DNA of 64,000 nucleotides from Eublepharis macularius (Eukaryota; Chordata; Lepidosauria; Squamata; Eublepharidae). Below the pieces are notes generated by a model. That model ran no database searches, was not told the DNA's origin, and saw only the letters and a program-made list of their open reading frames with translations. Of the stretch, positions 31,731-43,055 are shown piece by piece (the stretch's first letter is position 1; the number at the start of each line of letters is the position of its first letter). The DNA lies in assembly GCF_028583425.1 (NCBI RefSeq), contig NC_072790.1, forward strand, positions 63,202,052 to 63,266,051, given 5' to 3'. The translations under genes and the position numbers were made by a program.

Positions 31731-31952
31731 TATGACTAGGCCCAGACCGGCTTCACTACAGATCCAATTGAGGCTCTCGCTGCTTAAAACTTTGAATGAA
31801 CCAAGCCTCGACAGTGCAAAGGCTCCAGAAGTGGAGACAGTCTAGCGCGGCAGAGGTCTGTGAGAGAATCCGTCCCCTCCGGAGTGATCTCCGCTGGCTC
31901 TGTTATTTAAAACTACACTTCCCAGCTGACATTGCATCTCTTGACATGTGAA

Positions 31953-32075
31953 ACCTAATGGCACCAGCTATACCATCTCAGAGTCTCTCTACACAAGACT
32001 TCTGACACGTGTTCTTCACGTGTCAGAAGTCTTGTGTAGAGAGACTCTGAGATGGTATAGCTGGTGCCATTAGGT
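31953..32075. repeat. perfect 59-bp inverted repeat (hairpin, 5-nt loop)
   Basis: Arm 31953-32011 is the exact reverse complement of arm 32017-32075, separated by ttctt. The right arm is continuous with the 3' part of the Penelope-like element to its right, so the fold-back marks that element's inverted end. Confidence 0.95.
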
Positions 32076-32935
32076 GAGTGATTGTGTTGTTGGCGTGAAT
32101 ATAGGGGCAGAGTTGGCATCTTGGTTTATTCCTCATCCTGGTCCCACAGTTTGTGTTCACGTTGATGAGAGCATTGTTGCAAGTGTGGAATTGTTTAAGG
32201 TTGGGGGACTGTCCGTGGGCAAGAAAAGTTTGCCTCCCAGTGCCTGTGAGAGAGCGGCATAGAAGGTCGTTAATGAATTGGTTGGAGCTAGGAACTATAT
32301 GTGAGTACCAGTGGAGTTCTGTTGTAGTTCCTTTTGGGCTTATCTTGTAGCAAGTCATCCCTTGGTATCATTCTGGTGATCTATTTCCTTTCTACATCTG
32401 GTGGGTACTGTAATTCCAGAAATCTCTGTTGTAGATCAAACAGGTGAGAATGTCTGTCAGAAAGACTGGAGCAGATGCGGCTGCAGCAGAGAGCTTGGCT
32501 GTAGGCGATTGTCTGGTGTGTTTCAGATGATGATTGGAGGCATGTAGATATGTCTGGTGATCAGTTAATTTTCAGTATAAGGTGGTTCTTAAGTTTCCAT
32601 TATATATTTATACAGTGGTATCTAGAAAATGTACTTCCTGTGTGGATTGATTCATGATTAGGTTGATGGTAGTGTGAAAGCAGCTGAAGACCTGGGGAAA
32701 TTCCTCCAGTGGTTCTTTCTCCTGTGTCCAGATGATCAGAATGTCATCAATGAGTCTCAAGTACAAGAGGGGTATTAGCGGGTGGGAGCGGAGCAAGCTG
32801 TTTATTGCATTTCTTTCAGCCTGGGTGAGGTTGTATTGTGAGAAATTATTTTTCCTATTCATGTCAGTTTGGGCTTGGTGATGAAAACATTCTATGTAGA
32901 GATCTAGAGTCGCATTGCGGCCATCAGGTGGAATC
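31953..32935 (-). mobile_element. Penelope-like retroelement fragment (reverse transcriptase and C-terminal part)
   Basis: The minus strand at 32608-32862 encodes LYLRLIDDILIIWTQEKEPL and INLIMNQSTQEVHFLDTTV, the YxDD-type core and downstream motif of Penelope reverse transcriptase (here IDD). Minus 32023-32358 encodes SPNLKQFHTCNNALI and NKPRCQLCPYI, matching the NLR plus CxxC linker region of these elements. N-terminal parts and the GIY-YIG end are not recognisable. The element is a broken relic, truncated at its 5' side. Confidence 0.75.
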
Positions 32936-33139
32936 TACATAAAGTCCTTTTTTTGGAAATGTTGGGTGGATTGGAGAGATGACAGCTGTTCAGCAGTAGA
33001 TTGTGAATTGTTGTGTTGCAAAGATGCTGTCTGTTCTGTTCTGGGGCTATATGAAAGCACTCCTTCAAATGCAAATGGCGAGAAAGGCCTCCAAGTCACC
33101 ACAGACCTGTATCATTTGCGTGGATTTGGTGGGGCAAAA

Positions 33140-33560
33140 GGATAATCTTAAAGAACACTTGAAAGAATAAATTCTTCTGCTGAACTTAGAGTATATTTTG
33201 AAAAGTTAATAATATTGCTGGAGGAATTGTTTCACCAGCAACCAAACCAGGACGTCCCTGAACTGGAGGAACAACAAATCTCAGTATCCCCTGACAATAA
33301 AAATGATTGGATAGCAATCTTATTTGTGTGGATATTCATCTTGCCCTTGAAAAAGTGGAATTTGCAAAACAAATTGCGTGAGCTGGCTTCCCTATTGGGC
33401 TTTTGGGGGGGCCTTACCCTCTAGATGCAATATCCGACCTGTACAGGAATACAGAAATAGAACAAACAAAAACAAATATAAATATATAAAAACCATTAAA
33501 ACAAAGCACATAAACCCAAACATATAAACAGGAGGAAGGGTCAATGAGAATCAGTGAGAG
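33140..33560. other. intergenic: no recognised feature
   Basis: AT-rich with A-rich stretches near 33470-33530. Confidence 0.4.
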
Positions 33561-33569
33561 TTATACTGA

Positions 33570-33920
33570 ATGTATTAATGTTTATTAAGACATTTATATT
33601 TCTCACTTTTCCGTTGTGCAGGGCTCAAGGTTACTTGCATATCATACAGTATAAAACCAATAAAATATCATAAGATCAAAAAAAATTACAGCAAATATCA
33701 TTTTTACAAAAACCCTTCATAGTCTATCACCCTCGTTAAAGAGCTGGCTAAAAAGCCAGCTCTCATGAAGGTCATAGTTTTTCTGACTTCCCCTGGCATA
33801 CTGATCCAGAAGACAGGGGTCATTATGGAGAAATCAAACCTCACCATAGTTAAGCACGGCTGGAAGAAGTTCCATTGCCACATTATAGAGAAAGAGGTGT
33901 ACTGGTAATAACCTCACCAA
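33570..33920 (-). repeat. LINE (L2/CR1 type) 3' end, minus copy
   Basis: The reverse tail ttaagacatttatatttctc is followed by aaagagctggctaaaaagcc, ttctgacttcccctggcata and gatccagaagacaggggtca. This is the layout of the non-coding 3' part of squamate LINEs. Confidence 0.45.
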
Positions 33921-34503
33921 CATTATGACAAGAGAATGATATGGTGCCTTAGCAAATGGATGACAGGGAGGAGTGTGCAAAATGAAACAAATTAACCAGA
34001 AATAGCTGTTTCATTTTGTTAAAGCAGCTTCTGGAACAGTGGACCAAATCCAGGAAGCCAAATTGTAAGAACATGCTCCCTCCCGAAAGTTTGTGTTTCG
34101 TTTCATTTTGGTTCTTATATCGCGGCGATTAATGCAAGAACACCTCCTCATCTTGGAAACAAAACCGCAAAGCACAAGGAAACATAGCACCAACAGGCAA
34201 CAGCAGGATGCAAAGGTAGTAATTTATTGGCACTATAGGAAAAAAAGTGAATATAAAGCAGGGATTGTTTTTAATGCCACTACTGCCCAGCTATCCCTTT
34301 GCCAGCCAGTTCCCTCCATGGTGTCCACCCACTGATGCTCACCTGGAAGCCCTCATTGCAAAGAACAGGCCCAAAAGTCGTGATAATAAAAAAATAAAAT
34401 GAATTAGATCCAAGCCAGCAGTGCCTCATCCAGAAAAAACAAATAACAGTATGTAGTTCCTTCAGAAATCCCAGATCTGAAACTAAAATGTTTTTTTTTT
34501 TTA

Positions 34504-34765
34504 GAGCCAGTTTGGTGTAGCGGTTAAGAGCACGGGACTCTAATCTGGACAGCCGGGTTTGATTCCCCACTCCTCCACTTGAAGCCAGCTGGGTGACCTT
34601 GGGCTAGTCACAGCTCTCTGGGGCTCTCTCAGCCCCACCCACCGCACAGGGTGTTTTGTTGTGAGGATAATAATAGCATACTTTGTAAACCACTCTGAGT
34701 GGGCATTAAGTTGTCCTGAAGGGCGGTATATAAATCAAATGTTGTTGTTATTATTATTATTTTTT
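34504..34765 (+). repeat. CORE-SINE (tRNA-headed), plus copy, nearly full length
   Basis: gccagtttggtgtagcggtt head, ctgggtgaccttgggctagt CORE motif, gggcattaagttgtcctgaa and a (TTG/TTA)n end. Confidence 0.88.
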
Positions 34766-35659
34766 AAAAAAAATTAAATATACACCTATAATGACAGGTA
34801 ATGTATGCCGAGAAAAGTTGTCAATAGGAATGTCTTTCAGTAGGGGTAGGCTGGAATGCCATTGTAAAGAAGTGGTCTGTGCTGAAATTCCCTCTTCTGT
34901 AAAACCCGTAGTTCTGGTGGGGGGGGGGGGAGGTTATTTGTGCTGATACTGATAGCAGCAAAGAATCTATAGGTGACCTGCCCCAGACTATGTGATGAAT
35001 AAGCATATTTTCCAAGTCTCTAAGGGAGCAAGCCTAAAACAGGTCGGCTTAAAAGTACCAATTTATTCAATGACGCTTGCTCGAAGGAAAGTGCTATTTG
35101 GGGTTGCAGCCCAATACATACAACCAGCTATACAATGCTGTTATGTACATGGGACTTCCATATACAGAGCAAATTTCTTCTGGTAGCTTTCCACTTTTGA
35201 CCCAAGCCATTTCTTTTGTGAATGAGGACTGAAGAATGTATTCAGTATAGGAATTAAGCTCAAACATTTACAGTGACCCAGGTCAAAAGAAGAATCTTCC
35301 CAGTCAGAAGAGCAATTAGTTCACAAAAGCATACACGGAATTCCACTTAAAACTATAGAACAACAACAACAAAAAGAATCATTGTGTACTCTTACAAAGT
35401 CCAGTGTGATGGCTCACTGAAAGCCATGCTTATCAGAAGAACCACCTAATTAATGTTAGAGGTTTTAGATAAATGCTTAAATTGTTGCTTTTGTTTTTAA
35501 AAGTCATTGAAAGTTAACTTCAAGTACATTGAAGTTCTGGTATTTCATGCCCTATGGTGCAATCCTAAGAGCCCTTTCCGTGGGGCAGAGCCAATAGCGG
35601 CAGTGGAGTGGGGGGTGAGGCTGTTGGGCCCATATCTTAAACTCAAAAGTGGGCTCAAA

Positions 35660-35880
35660 TGTGGTGGTGGAGAGTGCTGTTGAGTCATAGCTGACTTATG
35701 GCGACCCCTGCTGGGGTTTTCAAGGCAAGAGACTAACAGAGGTGGTTTGCCATCGCCTGCCTTTGCAACCTTGGTCTTTAGTGGAAGTCTACCATCCAAT
35801 TGCTAATCAAGACCAACCCTGCTTATATTCTCAAATCTGATGAGATGGGGCTTGCCCGGGCTATCCAGGTGCGAGTGGGC
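35660..35880 (-). repeat. tRNA-derived SINE with RTE-like 3' end, minus copy
   Basis: gttgagtcatagctgactta and tggcgacccctgctggggtt form the reversed 3' end. It continues to ccaaccctgcttatattctc and cccgggctatccaggtg. Confidence 0.65.
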
Positions 35881-36251
35881 TCAAATTTAGACATTTGATA
35901 ATTTTTTTGGTATTTGAAAAGTTTCACAAATTCTTTTATGAGCTTCATGTACTGTCATTTTACTTTTTAAAAATTATGACCAAAGGCCTCAAAAACTGAA
36001 AGCGGACCTCTGACAGGACCAGCCTGGGACTAAGCCCCATTGAATAATCCTGAGTAGGATTACAAGTAGACCTGCTTAGAATTGCTTGCTAAATCTTCTA
36101 TAGAATCACTTTCATAGCAACTTTTTTGAAACTACAGAACAATTTATTCATTGGCTTGCTGTTTTTAAGCACCACTACCTTCATCTAGATCCCTCCTCAA
36201 ACCAACACAAAAACCTAAATTGTAGCTGTTCTCACCAAAGAAACACTATTT

Positions 36252-36430
36252 AAGACCTTGGGTCAGTCACAGCTTCTCGGAGCTCTCTCAGACCCACCCA
36301 CCTCACAGGGTGATTGTTGTGAAGATAATAATAACACACTTTGTAAACCACTCTGAGTGGTCATTAAGTTGTCCTGAAGGGTGGTATATAAATTGAATAC
36401 TGTTGTTGTTGGTGTTATTATTGTTATCTA
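36252..36430 (+). repeat. CORE-SINE, plus copy, 5'-truncated
   Basis: Starts inside the CORE (aagaccttgggtcagtcaca) and ends at gggtggtatataaattgaat with a TTG/ATT tail. Confidence 0.8.
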
Positions 36431-36499
36431 GCAGTGTGCATGCCCTCTTAAGAAAACCCAGACACCAAATGAAACCAATTGATGCTCTAAGGGTCTTCA

Positions 36500-36890
36500 A
36501 TCACAACAGTTGCTGATGGGAGAGTGCTGCTTCACTGTGGGGATCATCTTAAGGGGTTCCACAAGGCACAATCTTATCCCATTTGTTATTCAACCTCTGT
36601 ATAAAACCTTTAGGAGAAATCATTCATAGCTTTGGAATTGGATGTCATCAATATGCTGATGATGCCCAGCTCTATATCTTGCTATCCAAATCCCCTGTTT
36701 ATGCAGTAGAAGTCCTGAGTTGCTGCCTGACAGCTGTGGTCAAATGGCTAAAAAGAAACAAATTGAAACTGATCCCAGACAAGATGGAATCAGTGATGGT
36801 TGGGAAGGCAGAAATCTTGAAGGACATTATGCTTCCCACTTTCAAGGGGTTCAAGTTACTATCAAGTTTTTAAGAGCTCGGATTGGTATG
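36500..36890 (+). mobile_element. LINE reverse transcriptase fragment (L2/CR1 group)
   Basis: Encodes MLFNLCIKPLGEIIHSFGIG and CHQYADDAQLYI. This is the YADD catalytic block with the upstream helix, then LKRNKLKLIPDKMESVMVG matching the KLNPDKTE motif. Truncated on both sides, and followed by tandem-like repeats of gattggtgtgttccaaggg. Confidence 0.85.
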
Positions 36891-37070
36891 TTCCAAGGGC
36901 TGCAGAACGTCCATCCCCTCCATTGCCTATGGAATTAATTCTTGCTTCTTGCTCACATAGAGAAAAATGGGAGCTCTCTGGTTGGCAGCCAGAGCTGCCT
37001 ATCAAGGTTTTGAGGGCTAGGATTGGTGTGTTCCAAGGGCTGCAGAAGGTCTGCGAACGTCCCCTCAGTT
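36875..37070. repeat. local direct duplication of about 70-130 bp
   Basis: The segment gctcggattggtatgttcca with agggctgcagaacgtc (from 36875) recurs as gctaggattggtgtgttcca with agggctgcagaaggtc (from 37015), each preceded by ctatcaagttttta / ctatcaaggtttt. A local duplication after LINE insertion. Confidence 0.6.
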
Positions 37071-37277
37071 GCCTAGGGAATTGATAGATTGGTACCAGGA
37101 TGTCTGGACTAATGGACCACGGACTGACAGACTGGCCCAAACGGACCAATTTGTGAAAAACGTGGTCCCATGAACTGTGTGTTTGCGAATAACAAACCGG
37201 GCCAGTCCGTGTCAAATTTAGGTCCGTTTTCCTGAAGGGTGCCCACCTTTAATGGATAGTTAACCTAATGGATAGTT

Positions 37278-37472
37278 AACCTAATATTTGGAGGCAGGGT
37301 GGCATGGTATAGTCTGATATCAGAAATTATGTAGGGACAGTTCTTGGGTGGGGGACCACCAAAAGACTCTGCAGAGGAAAGCAGTGGCAAATCACCTCTG
37401 CTTCTCATGTGTCTTGAAAGCCCCTTGCTGGGGTTGCCATAAGATGGTTGTGACTAGACAGCATATAAATAT
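37278..37472 (+). repeat. tRNA-derived SINE with RTE-like 3' end, plus copy
   Basis: ggtggcatggtatagtctga head and 3' end ccttgctggggttgccataa then gatggttgtgactagacagc, with an ATA-rich tail. Confidence 0.65.
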
Positions 37473-38006
37473 AACCTAAATATAACTTGCTGGTATCATC
37501 TACTATAAAATGCTACTGCAAAACTTCTGTTTTTATTTGTTTCTTCTATATAAATTAATACTGTTTGTGCTGATTAGGTCAGCAATTGTCTCATGATCGC
37601 TGCCACTTTGGTTTAAGATGTTGCTTTGGCTCACCAAAGATGCTTTCAGAGGCCTTCTCCAATATTGCTTGCAATTGGCTAATAATTAGTTAAGGGAGAA
37701 GGACGGAGACACAAAACTAGCAACTGGTACAGGTTTGCAAGATGAGCTACTGTTCTGATTGATTTTATAAGTAAGTACAAAGCATCTGATTGGATTGGAG
37801 AATACAATTTTAAACCACAGGGACATTGTTAGTTATATAGGATAATGATCTAGCCAAAGCAAGCACTTGGATTTCAGTTTCAATTAAATCAAGGGACCTA
37901 AAGGTCATTTTCATATATATTTCAGAATAATAGGGACACATATATATGTTTAGCAGATGCAATTTAAGATTGGTCTAGTCATCCAGTGAAACTTGTCTCC
38001 TGTGCA

Positions 38007-38253
38007 CAGGGCTTCTTTTCTGGGAAAAGAGGTGGTAGAACTCAGTGGGTTGCCCTTGGAGAACATGGTCACATGGCCGGTGGCCCCGCCCCCTGATCTC
38101 CAGACAGAGGAGAGTTTAGATTGCCCTCCGTGCTGCGGGCAATCTAAACTCCCCTCTGTCTGGAGATCAGGGGGCGGGGCCACCAGCCATGTGACCATTT
38201 TCAAGAGGTTCCGGAACTCCGTTCCACCACGTTCCAGCTGAAAAAAAGCCCTG
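38007..38253. mobile_element. hAT-type palindromic MITE with exact 8-bp target duplication
   Basis: Flanked by cctgtgca at 37999-38006 and 38254-38261. The two halves are complementary along almost their entire length (gatctccagacagaggaga versus its inverted copy). Confidence 0.92.
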
Positions 38254-38637
38254 CCTGTGCAAATGTATGGTATGCCTGCAGGGCATTCACATTTGAAGTA
38301 ATAGTTGAAGTCTGTGAAAGACAAGTTTGTCCTTAAACATGTATAAAGTTTAGTGTGGCATTAACACAAAACGTAAAGTGATAGTACTATCCAATCTATC
38401 TGCCATGCGTGTTCTTCCAGCCATTTATTTTTACTTGTTGCTTAAATGGCACAGACTACGCTGATCTGCAATGTTTCATACCAAAACCATGCTAGAAACT
38501 TGCAGCTGAAGTTAACAACACAACCAGAAGTCTGTGCAAACAAAGAAGAGCTATATAATCTGAAACTGACTACACGTCGCCACAGTGGTGGCCTGATTGG
38601 GCAGAAAGGCAGGATATGTATGTATGAATGAATGAAA

Positions 38638-38805
38638 AAGGTTGCCAATTGCCTGAAGAAAGAAAAGTACTGGTTTTTATACTAGAGGCCTAGTGGGATG
38701 CTATTTACCGGGTGATGTCATTGATCTCTGTACCATTAAAAGCTGCCCACTTCCAAGTAACAGGACTTTCCCTCCATCTAAGCAGTTTACAACCCTAGCT
38801 GCACA
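38638..38805. repeat. dispersed repeat shared with 44490-44685
   Basis: ggttgccaattgcctgaaga, gtgggatgctatttaccggg and tgatgtcattgatctctgta match gaattgccagctgcctagag, atgggatgttatttaattga and gtgatgttctttatctccat at the second site. Family unknown. Confidence 0.5.
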
Positions 38806-39079
38806 GTTCTGCATTCTGAAAATAATAGTTTTCATTTTGCAATTTACCATGCTTTAAGATGTCTAGGCAATAGGAGATGCAGTTTGGTTTCCAGAGGTCA
38901 GAATTTCAATGCACCAGGAAATATTTTACTGCATAAACAGAAGCCTAATAACAAAGTAGAATAAATTGGGCAAGTTAATATGCATATATTAATATTTTCT
39001 AAATTTGCAGTGTTATCAGTTGCAGAATTTAATGTTCCTAGACATTAGATTCTTTTCTGAAATGACATCGAGTCCTGTT

Positions 39080-39640
39080 TTTCCAGAATAATAACATAAT
39101 AACATTCAATTTATATACCGCCGTTCAGAACAACTTAATGCCTGCTCAGAGTGGTTTGCAAAGTGTGTTATTATTATTGTCACGACCAGGGCTGGTGCCA
39201 CCATTGAGGCAGTGAGGCAGGTGCCGTGGGTGCTGCGGGGCCGGAGGGGGCGCCAGAGTGGGTGCCAGGGCGGAGGTGCGTGTCACAGAGCTGGTGTGGC
39301 TGGCCCGCAGCTGCTGCAGCTGGCCAGCCCCACGTTGCCACCGCCACATGCACCTAGCCGGGCGCAGCAGCCGTGGGCCAGGTACAGCAGGCGGCTGGGG
39401 CAGTGTGCAGAGTGTGGGCAGCCTCCGCACGCCACCCCAGGCACCCCTCTGGCCAATGGGCCTGGCTTTGCTGCGTGATGATGTCATCACGTGGTGACAT
39501 CATCACGCAGTCTGGGGCACGCGCGCACTGTGTGCACGTGCACGGGGGAGTTGGCCACAGGCACCAGAAACTCTGGCGCCAGCGGTGGTCACGACAATCA
39601 CCCTGTGAGGTGGGTGGGGCTGAGAAGCAATCTGGAGTGT
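39080..39640 (-). repeat. CORE-SINE, minus copy, split by a hAT element
   Basis: Left part caatttatataccgccgttc to gtgtgttattattattgtca; right part aatcaccctgtgaggtgggt to ggggctgag. The break carries the hAT target duplication. Confidence 0.85.
39187..39587. mobile_element. GC-rich hAT-type non-autonomous element inserted in a SINE
   Basis: The left end is cagggctggtgccacc. The flanking 8 bp gtcacgac occur at 39179-39186 and 39588-39595. The right inverted end is eroded. Related to 46203-46614 (gaggcag motifs, tggcgcc near the right end, gtgatgatgtcatcacg inside). Confidence 0.8.
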
Positions 39641-39799
39641 GCAAGAGTATGCTCTTGGGGGGGGGGGTTAACTCATTCTATGCCTTTCCCTTGCTGGCCA
39701 GGTGAGCTGGGAGGGGGGAGAAGGCTGGGAGTAGGGGATCCCTCGCCCCCACCAGAGGAATGGGAACCCGATTTCTCTGTGATGCTGTGATAATTAGCT

Positions 39800-41740
39800 T
39801 TTAAATTTTTCCATAGAATGTTCCAAACTTCCTTTTGTCTAACTGCTAAAGTGTATTAAGTTTTATAATCTGTCCTTCTTCTCAAATGGGAAAAATATTT
39901 GCAAGGATTGATGGATGGATGGATAGATTGCTCAGTGCCAGGGTATTTTGCCATTAAAAAGAACAGCAAAATAGTATTTTGGGGGGCGAGGAGCTTAGCT
40001 AGATTTAAAAAAAAAGTAATCAGAATTAAGGCATTTTTAGAATGTATTACATTAATTTAGAATTAACAGAATAAAAAGAAGCATAAGTGAACAGTAGATC
40101 TCAGACCACCAGGCTGGCACAGTGCCACATCTGCCTGCCTCTCTGGAGTCAAGGCAAGTGGCAGCAGCCAGGCCTGCGCCCAACCAGTGATGGACTGAGA
40201 GGCAATAATGGCCCTATAAAGGGCTTTGTATCACCACCCTGCGCATGGCCTGCCCCCTCCCAGACAGAGTGAAGGGGGAAGAGGCAAGCAGGATTGTACA
40301 GGTTTGGGGCAGTTGGCTTGCCATGCCTTACCCACCTGGCCTGCTTGATGAGCCAGTGACAGCTTCCTTGCCTGCCTGCTGGGCTAGCAGTGCCCTAAAA
40401 AGGACTTCCTTGTGCATTGACCCCCCCCCCCCCAAAAGCCAGCCTTCTCTGAACTTGCATATTAGTCATTCATCGACGTCCCTCCTCATTAAACTCACAG
40501 GAATTGTGGAGGTGGTGGGCCTGATTCTCGGAAGAGAAATCCCCCATCCCTGTGTGTGTTAAGCCTGAGTGCATTCCTGCTTTGCTCAACCACCCAAGTG
40601 CAGAAATGGCATCTTTAAATTGCCAGTAATTTAATGAAGCCTAGAATGCCACGCACAAGGTAGGCTTCTGGCTTTTGTCCACAAATCCAATTAAACCATA
40701 ATAATTAAATCAAAGAACTGCTACCTGATGTGTTTTGCAAGTCATAATTTGGCATTGCACAACAACTGTTCCATGCACAGAAAGAAAGAGAAAAGAGATG
40801 GGGGTTCAATACTATTATTTATAAACTTATATGCATACTCTGCGTACATTCAATATAATGCTTTTAACAGCACTGGCTACTCTAGCTTTTCTTGGGACTC
40901 ATTATGTCACCAGGATGCCTTTTGGGGGGGGGGGGTGTACACAGTCGCTGTAGTTCACATAACCAGTTGGTTTGTACTTATGTGACCTTTGAAAGAGCTT
41001 TCTCAGTTTACCCAGATGAGATGCCAAAAATTGTCTATTTCACAAGTATAATGTGAACTATCAACAGATGTCACAGAATTAGGGTGTCCTGGGACATCCT
41101 ATTCACCACACCTTACTGAGAGTGCAGTCTGAAGTAAATAAGATTAAAAAGGTGTAACTCTGCTTAGGAAGCCCCCGTAAATTTCTCAGATGATGCCTGG
41201 ATCACAGTTTGGTTGGACTTGAACCACAAACTCCTACGAACTTCTGCATTCAGATGGAACAGATTTTGACTGGTCTCTCTTAACAACAGCTTGATCTGCA
41301 AACATTAGCAGGAAATAATACTTATCTCTGTCACTGCTCTGTGAAAAGCAACAATGTCTATACAAGAAACTGCAAGTCATAATTTATTCTGTATTTTAAA
41401 GTCCACCACTTGAGTATGTCATCATGACTCCTCTGACTCCTGTTGTTCTGATGGTATTTTTATATTCTTAGATTTTTATATTACTTTTTGTTGTTCTTGT
41501 TTTTTGTTCATGTGTTAAATTTACTCAAGCATCTACACTCTCTATATGATTGTATGTATGTCTGAAATAGTTTCAATAAATCTGTTCTGCATATTTAGAA
41601 CCATAAACAATCTTTGTTTACAGGTTGTTTATTCTAAGGTATTTTAAGAAGCGAGTCACACCTCCTGTTTTTGAGTCAGTAATCTTTCTCATTTTCATCT
41701 GATTTCAGATAAGCTACTTCAGGCATACACTAGGTATAAA
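39800..41740. other. intergenic: no recognised gene
   Basis: Only short open frames. Long C and G homopolymers at about 40420-40434 and 40923-40934. A ggtgtaactctgcttaggaa piece near 41150 recalls the 787-874 MITE. Confidence 0.4.
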
Positions 41741-41751
41741 ATAGGTATTCC

Positions 41752-42012
41752 CAGGGTGTTTTTTCTGGGGAAAGAGGTGGTGGAACTCAGTGGGTTGCCC
41801 TCGGAGAAAATGATCACATGGCTGGTGGCCCCGCCCCCTGATCTCCCGACAAAGGGGAGTTTAGATTGCCCTCCGCGCCACAAGAACGGCATGGAGGGCA
41901 ATCTGAACTCCCCTCTGTCTGGAGATCAGGGGGCGGGGCCACCGGCCATGTGACCATTTTCAAGAGGTTCTGGAACTCCGTTCCCTCGCGTTCCTGCTGA
42001 AAAAAAGCCCTG
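41752..42012. mobile_element. hAT-type palindromic MITE with exact 8-bp target duplication
   Basis: Flanked by ggtattcc at 41744-41751 and 42013-42020. Near-complete palindrome. Confidence 0.92.
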
Positions 42013-42020
42013 GGTATTCC

Positions 42021-42515
42021 CCATGGTGATCCATGCTCTGATTACCTCCCAGCTAGATTACTACAATGCTATCTATGGGCGTCTACACTTAAAGAGGATA
42101 CAGGAACTTCACGTAGTCCAAAATGTAGCAGCAATAGCACAAGCAGAGTATAACCCTGTTTTTAAAAACATCTTCATTGGCTGTATTGTCGAAGGCTTTC
42201 ACGGCCGGAGAACGATGGTTGTTGGGGGTTTTCCGGGCTGTATTGCCGTGGTCTTGGCATTGTAGTTCCTGACGTTTCGCCAGCAGCTGTGGCTGGCATC
42301 TTCTGTCTTTTGGTGCTACACCTCTGAAGATGCCAGCCACAGCTGCTGGCGAAACGTCAGGAACTACAATGCCAAGACCACGGCAATACAGCCCGGAAAA
42401 CCCCCAACAACCATCTTCATTGGCTGTTTGTTTCTGGTTCTAATTCAAGGTGCTGGTTATAGACTATAAAGCTTTATATTGCTTAAGGCCCTAGATGGAC
42501 CACTTATGCTTATAA
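42021..42515 (+). mobile_element. LINE (L2 group) C-terminal fragment, split by a Penelope-like insertion
   Basis: The left part encodes VIHALITSQLDYYNAIYGRL and LKRIQELHVVQNVAA, the DYCNALY and LQxVQNAAAR motifs found at the end of L2-type reverse transcriptases. After the insertion, ttggctgtttgtttctggtt and aaggtgctggttatagacta continue the HWLPV and FKVLVL region. Confidence 0.75.
42185..42412. mobile_element. Penelope-like fold-back element with hammerhead-like core
   Basis: Flanked by a 15-bp target duplication, atcttcattggctgt (42170-42184 and 42413-42427). Two nearly identical arms of about 100 nt face each other (left about 42212-42305, right about 42322-42416). The right arm contains ctgaaga (42324-42330), complementary gccagc and gctggc, gaaa (42351-42354) and gtc (42356-42358), in hammerhead order. 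Hammerhead motifs are known in Penelope-like elements. No coding part remains. Confidence 0.65.
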
Positions 42516-42523
42516 GGTACTGT

Positions 42524-42744
42524 CATGGCTTTTTTTTCAACTGGAACGTGGTGGAACGGAGTTCCAGAACCTCTTGAAAATGGTCTGTGTGGTGCTGAGG
42601 GCAATCTAAACTCCCCTCTGTCGGGAGATCAGGGGGTGGGGCCACCAGCCATGTGACCATTTTCTCTGAGGGCAACCACCTCTTTCATTTTCTCTGAGGG
42701 CAACCACTGAGTTCCACCTTCTCTTTTCCCAGAAAAAAGCCCTG
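42524..42744. mobile_element. hAT-type palindromic MITE with exact 8-bp target duplication, shortened
   Basis: Flanked by ggtactgt at 42516-42523 and 42745-42752. Its left half is shortened relative to other copies. A ctctgagggcaaccac unit is duplicated near 42664 and 42697. Confidence 0.9.
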
Positions 42745-42837
42745 GGTACTGTGTTTGACTTCATAGTTCCTCTTTGTAATCCTCCCCTCTTTCAGAGGTG
42801 TGTGTGTGGGGGCGGGGGCGGGGGCGAGAGTTAGGGC

Positions 42838-43055
42838 TAGGCTTGCCGACCTCAATGTGGGACTTGGAGATTTCCTGGAATTAACAATAGATTTCCATAA
42901 CACAGAGATCAGGTCCCGTGGAGAAAACGGCTGTTTTGGAGGATAGACTGTATGGCATTATACCCCCCTGAACTCTGGACTCTCCTTAACCCCTGCCCTC
43001 CCTAGGCTGCACCTGCAAAGCTCCAGGAATGTCCCAACTGGGAACTGGGAACCCT
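42838..43055. repeat. dispersed repeat (ctggagatttggggg family)
   Basis: acttggagatttcctggaat, gagatcaggtcccgtggag and tgtatggcattatacccccc match 3560-3775 in order. Confidence 0.45.

Noticed and set aside
36583-36873. Host gene encoding CHQYADDAQLYI
   Set aside because: YADD reverse transcriptase block of an L2/CR1 LINE.
39146-39790. Overlapping 80-114-codon frames
   Set aside because: They fall in the GC-rich hAT insertion and neighbouring repeat; no domain.
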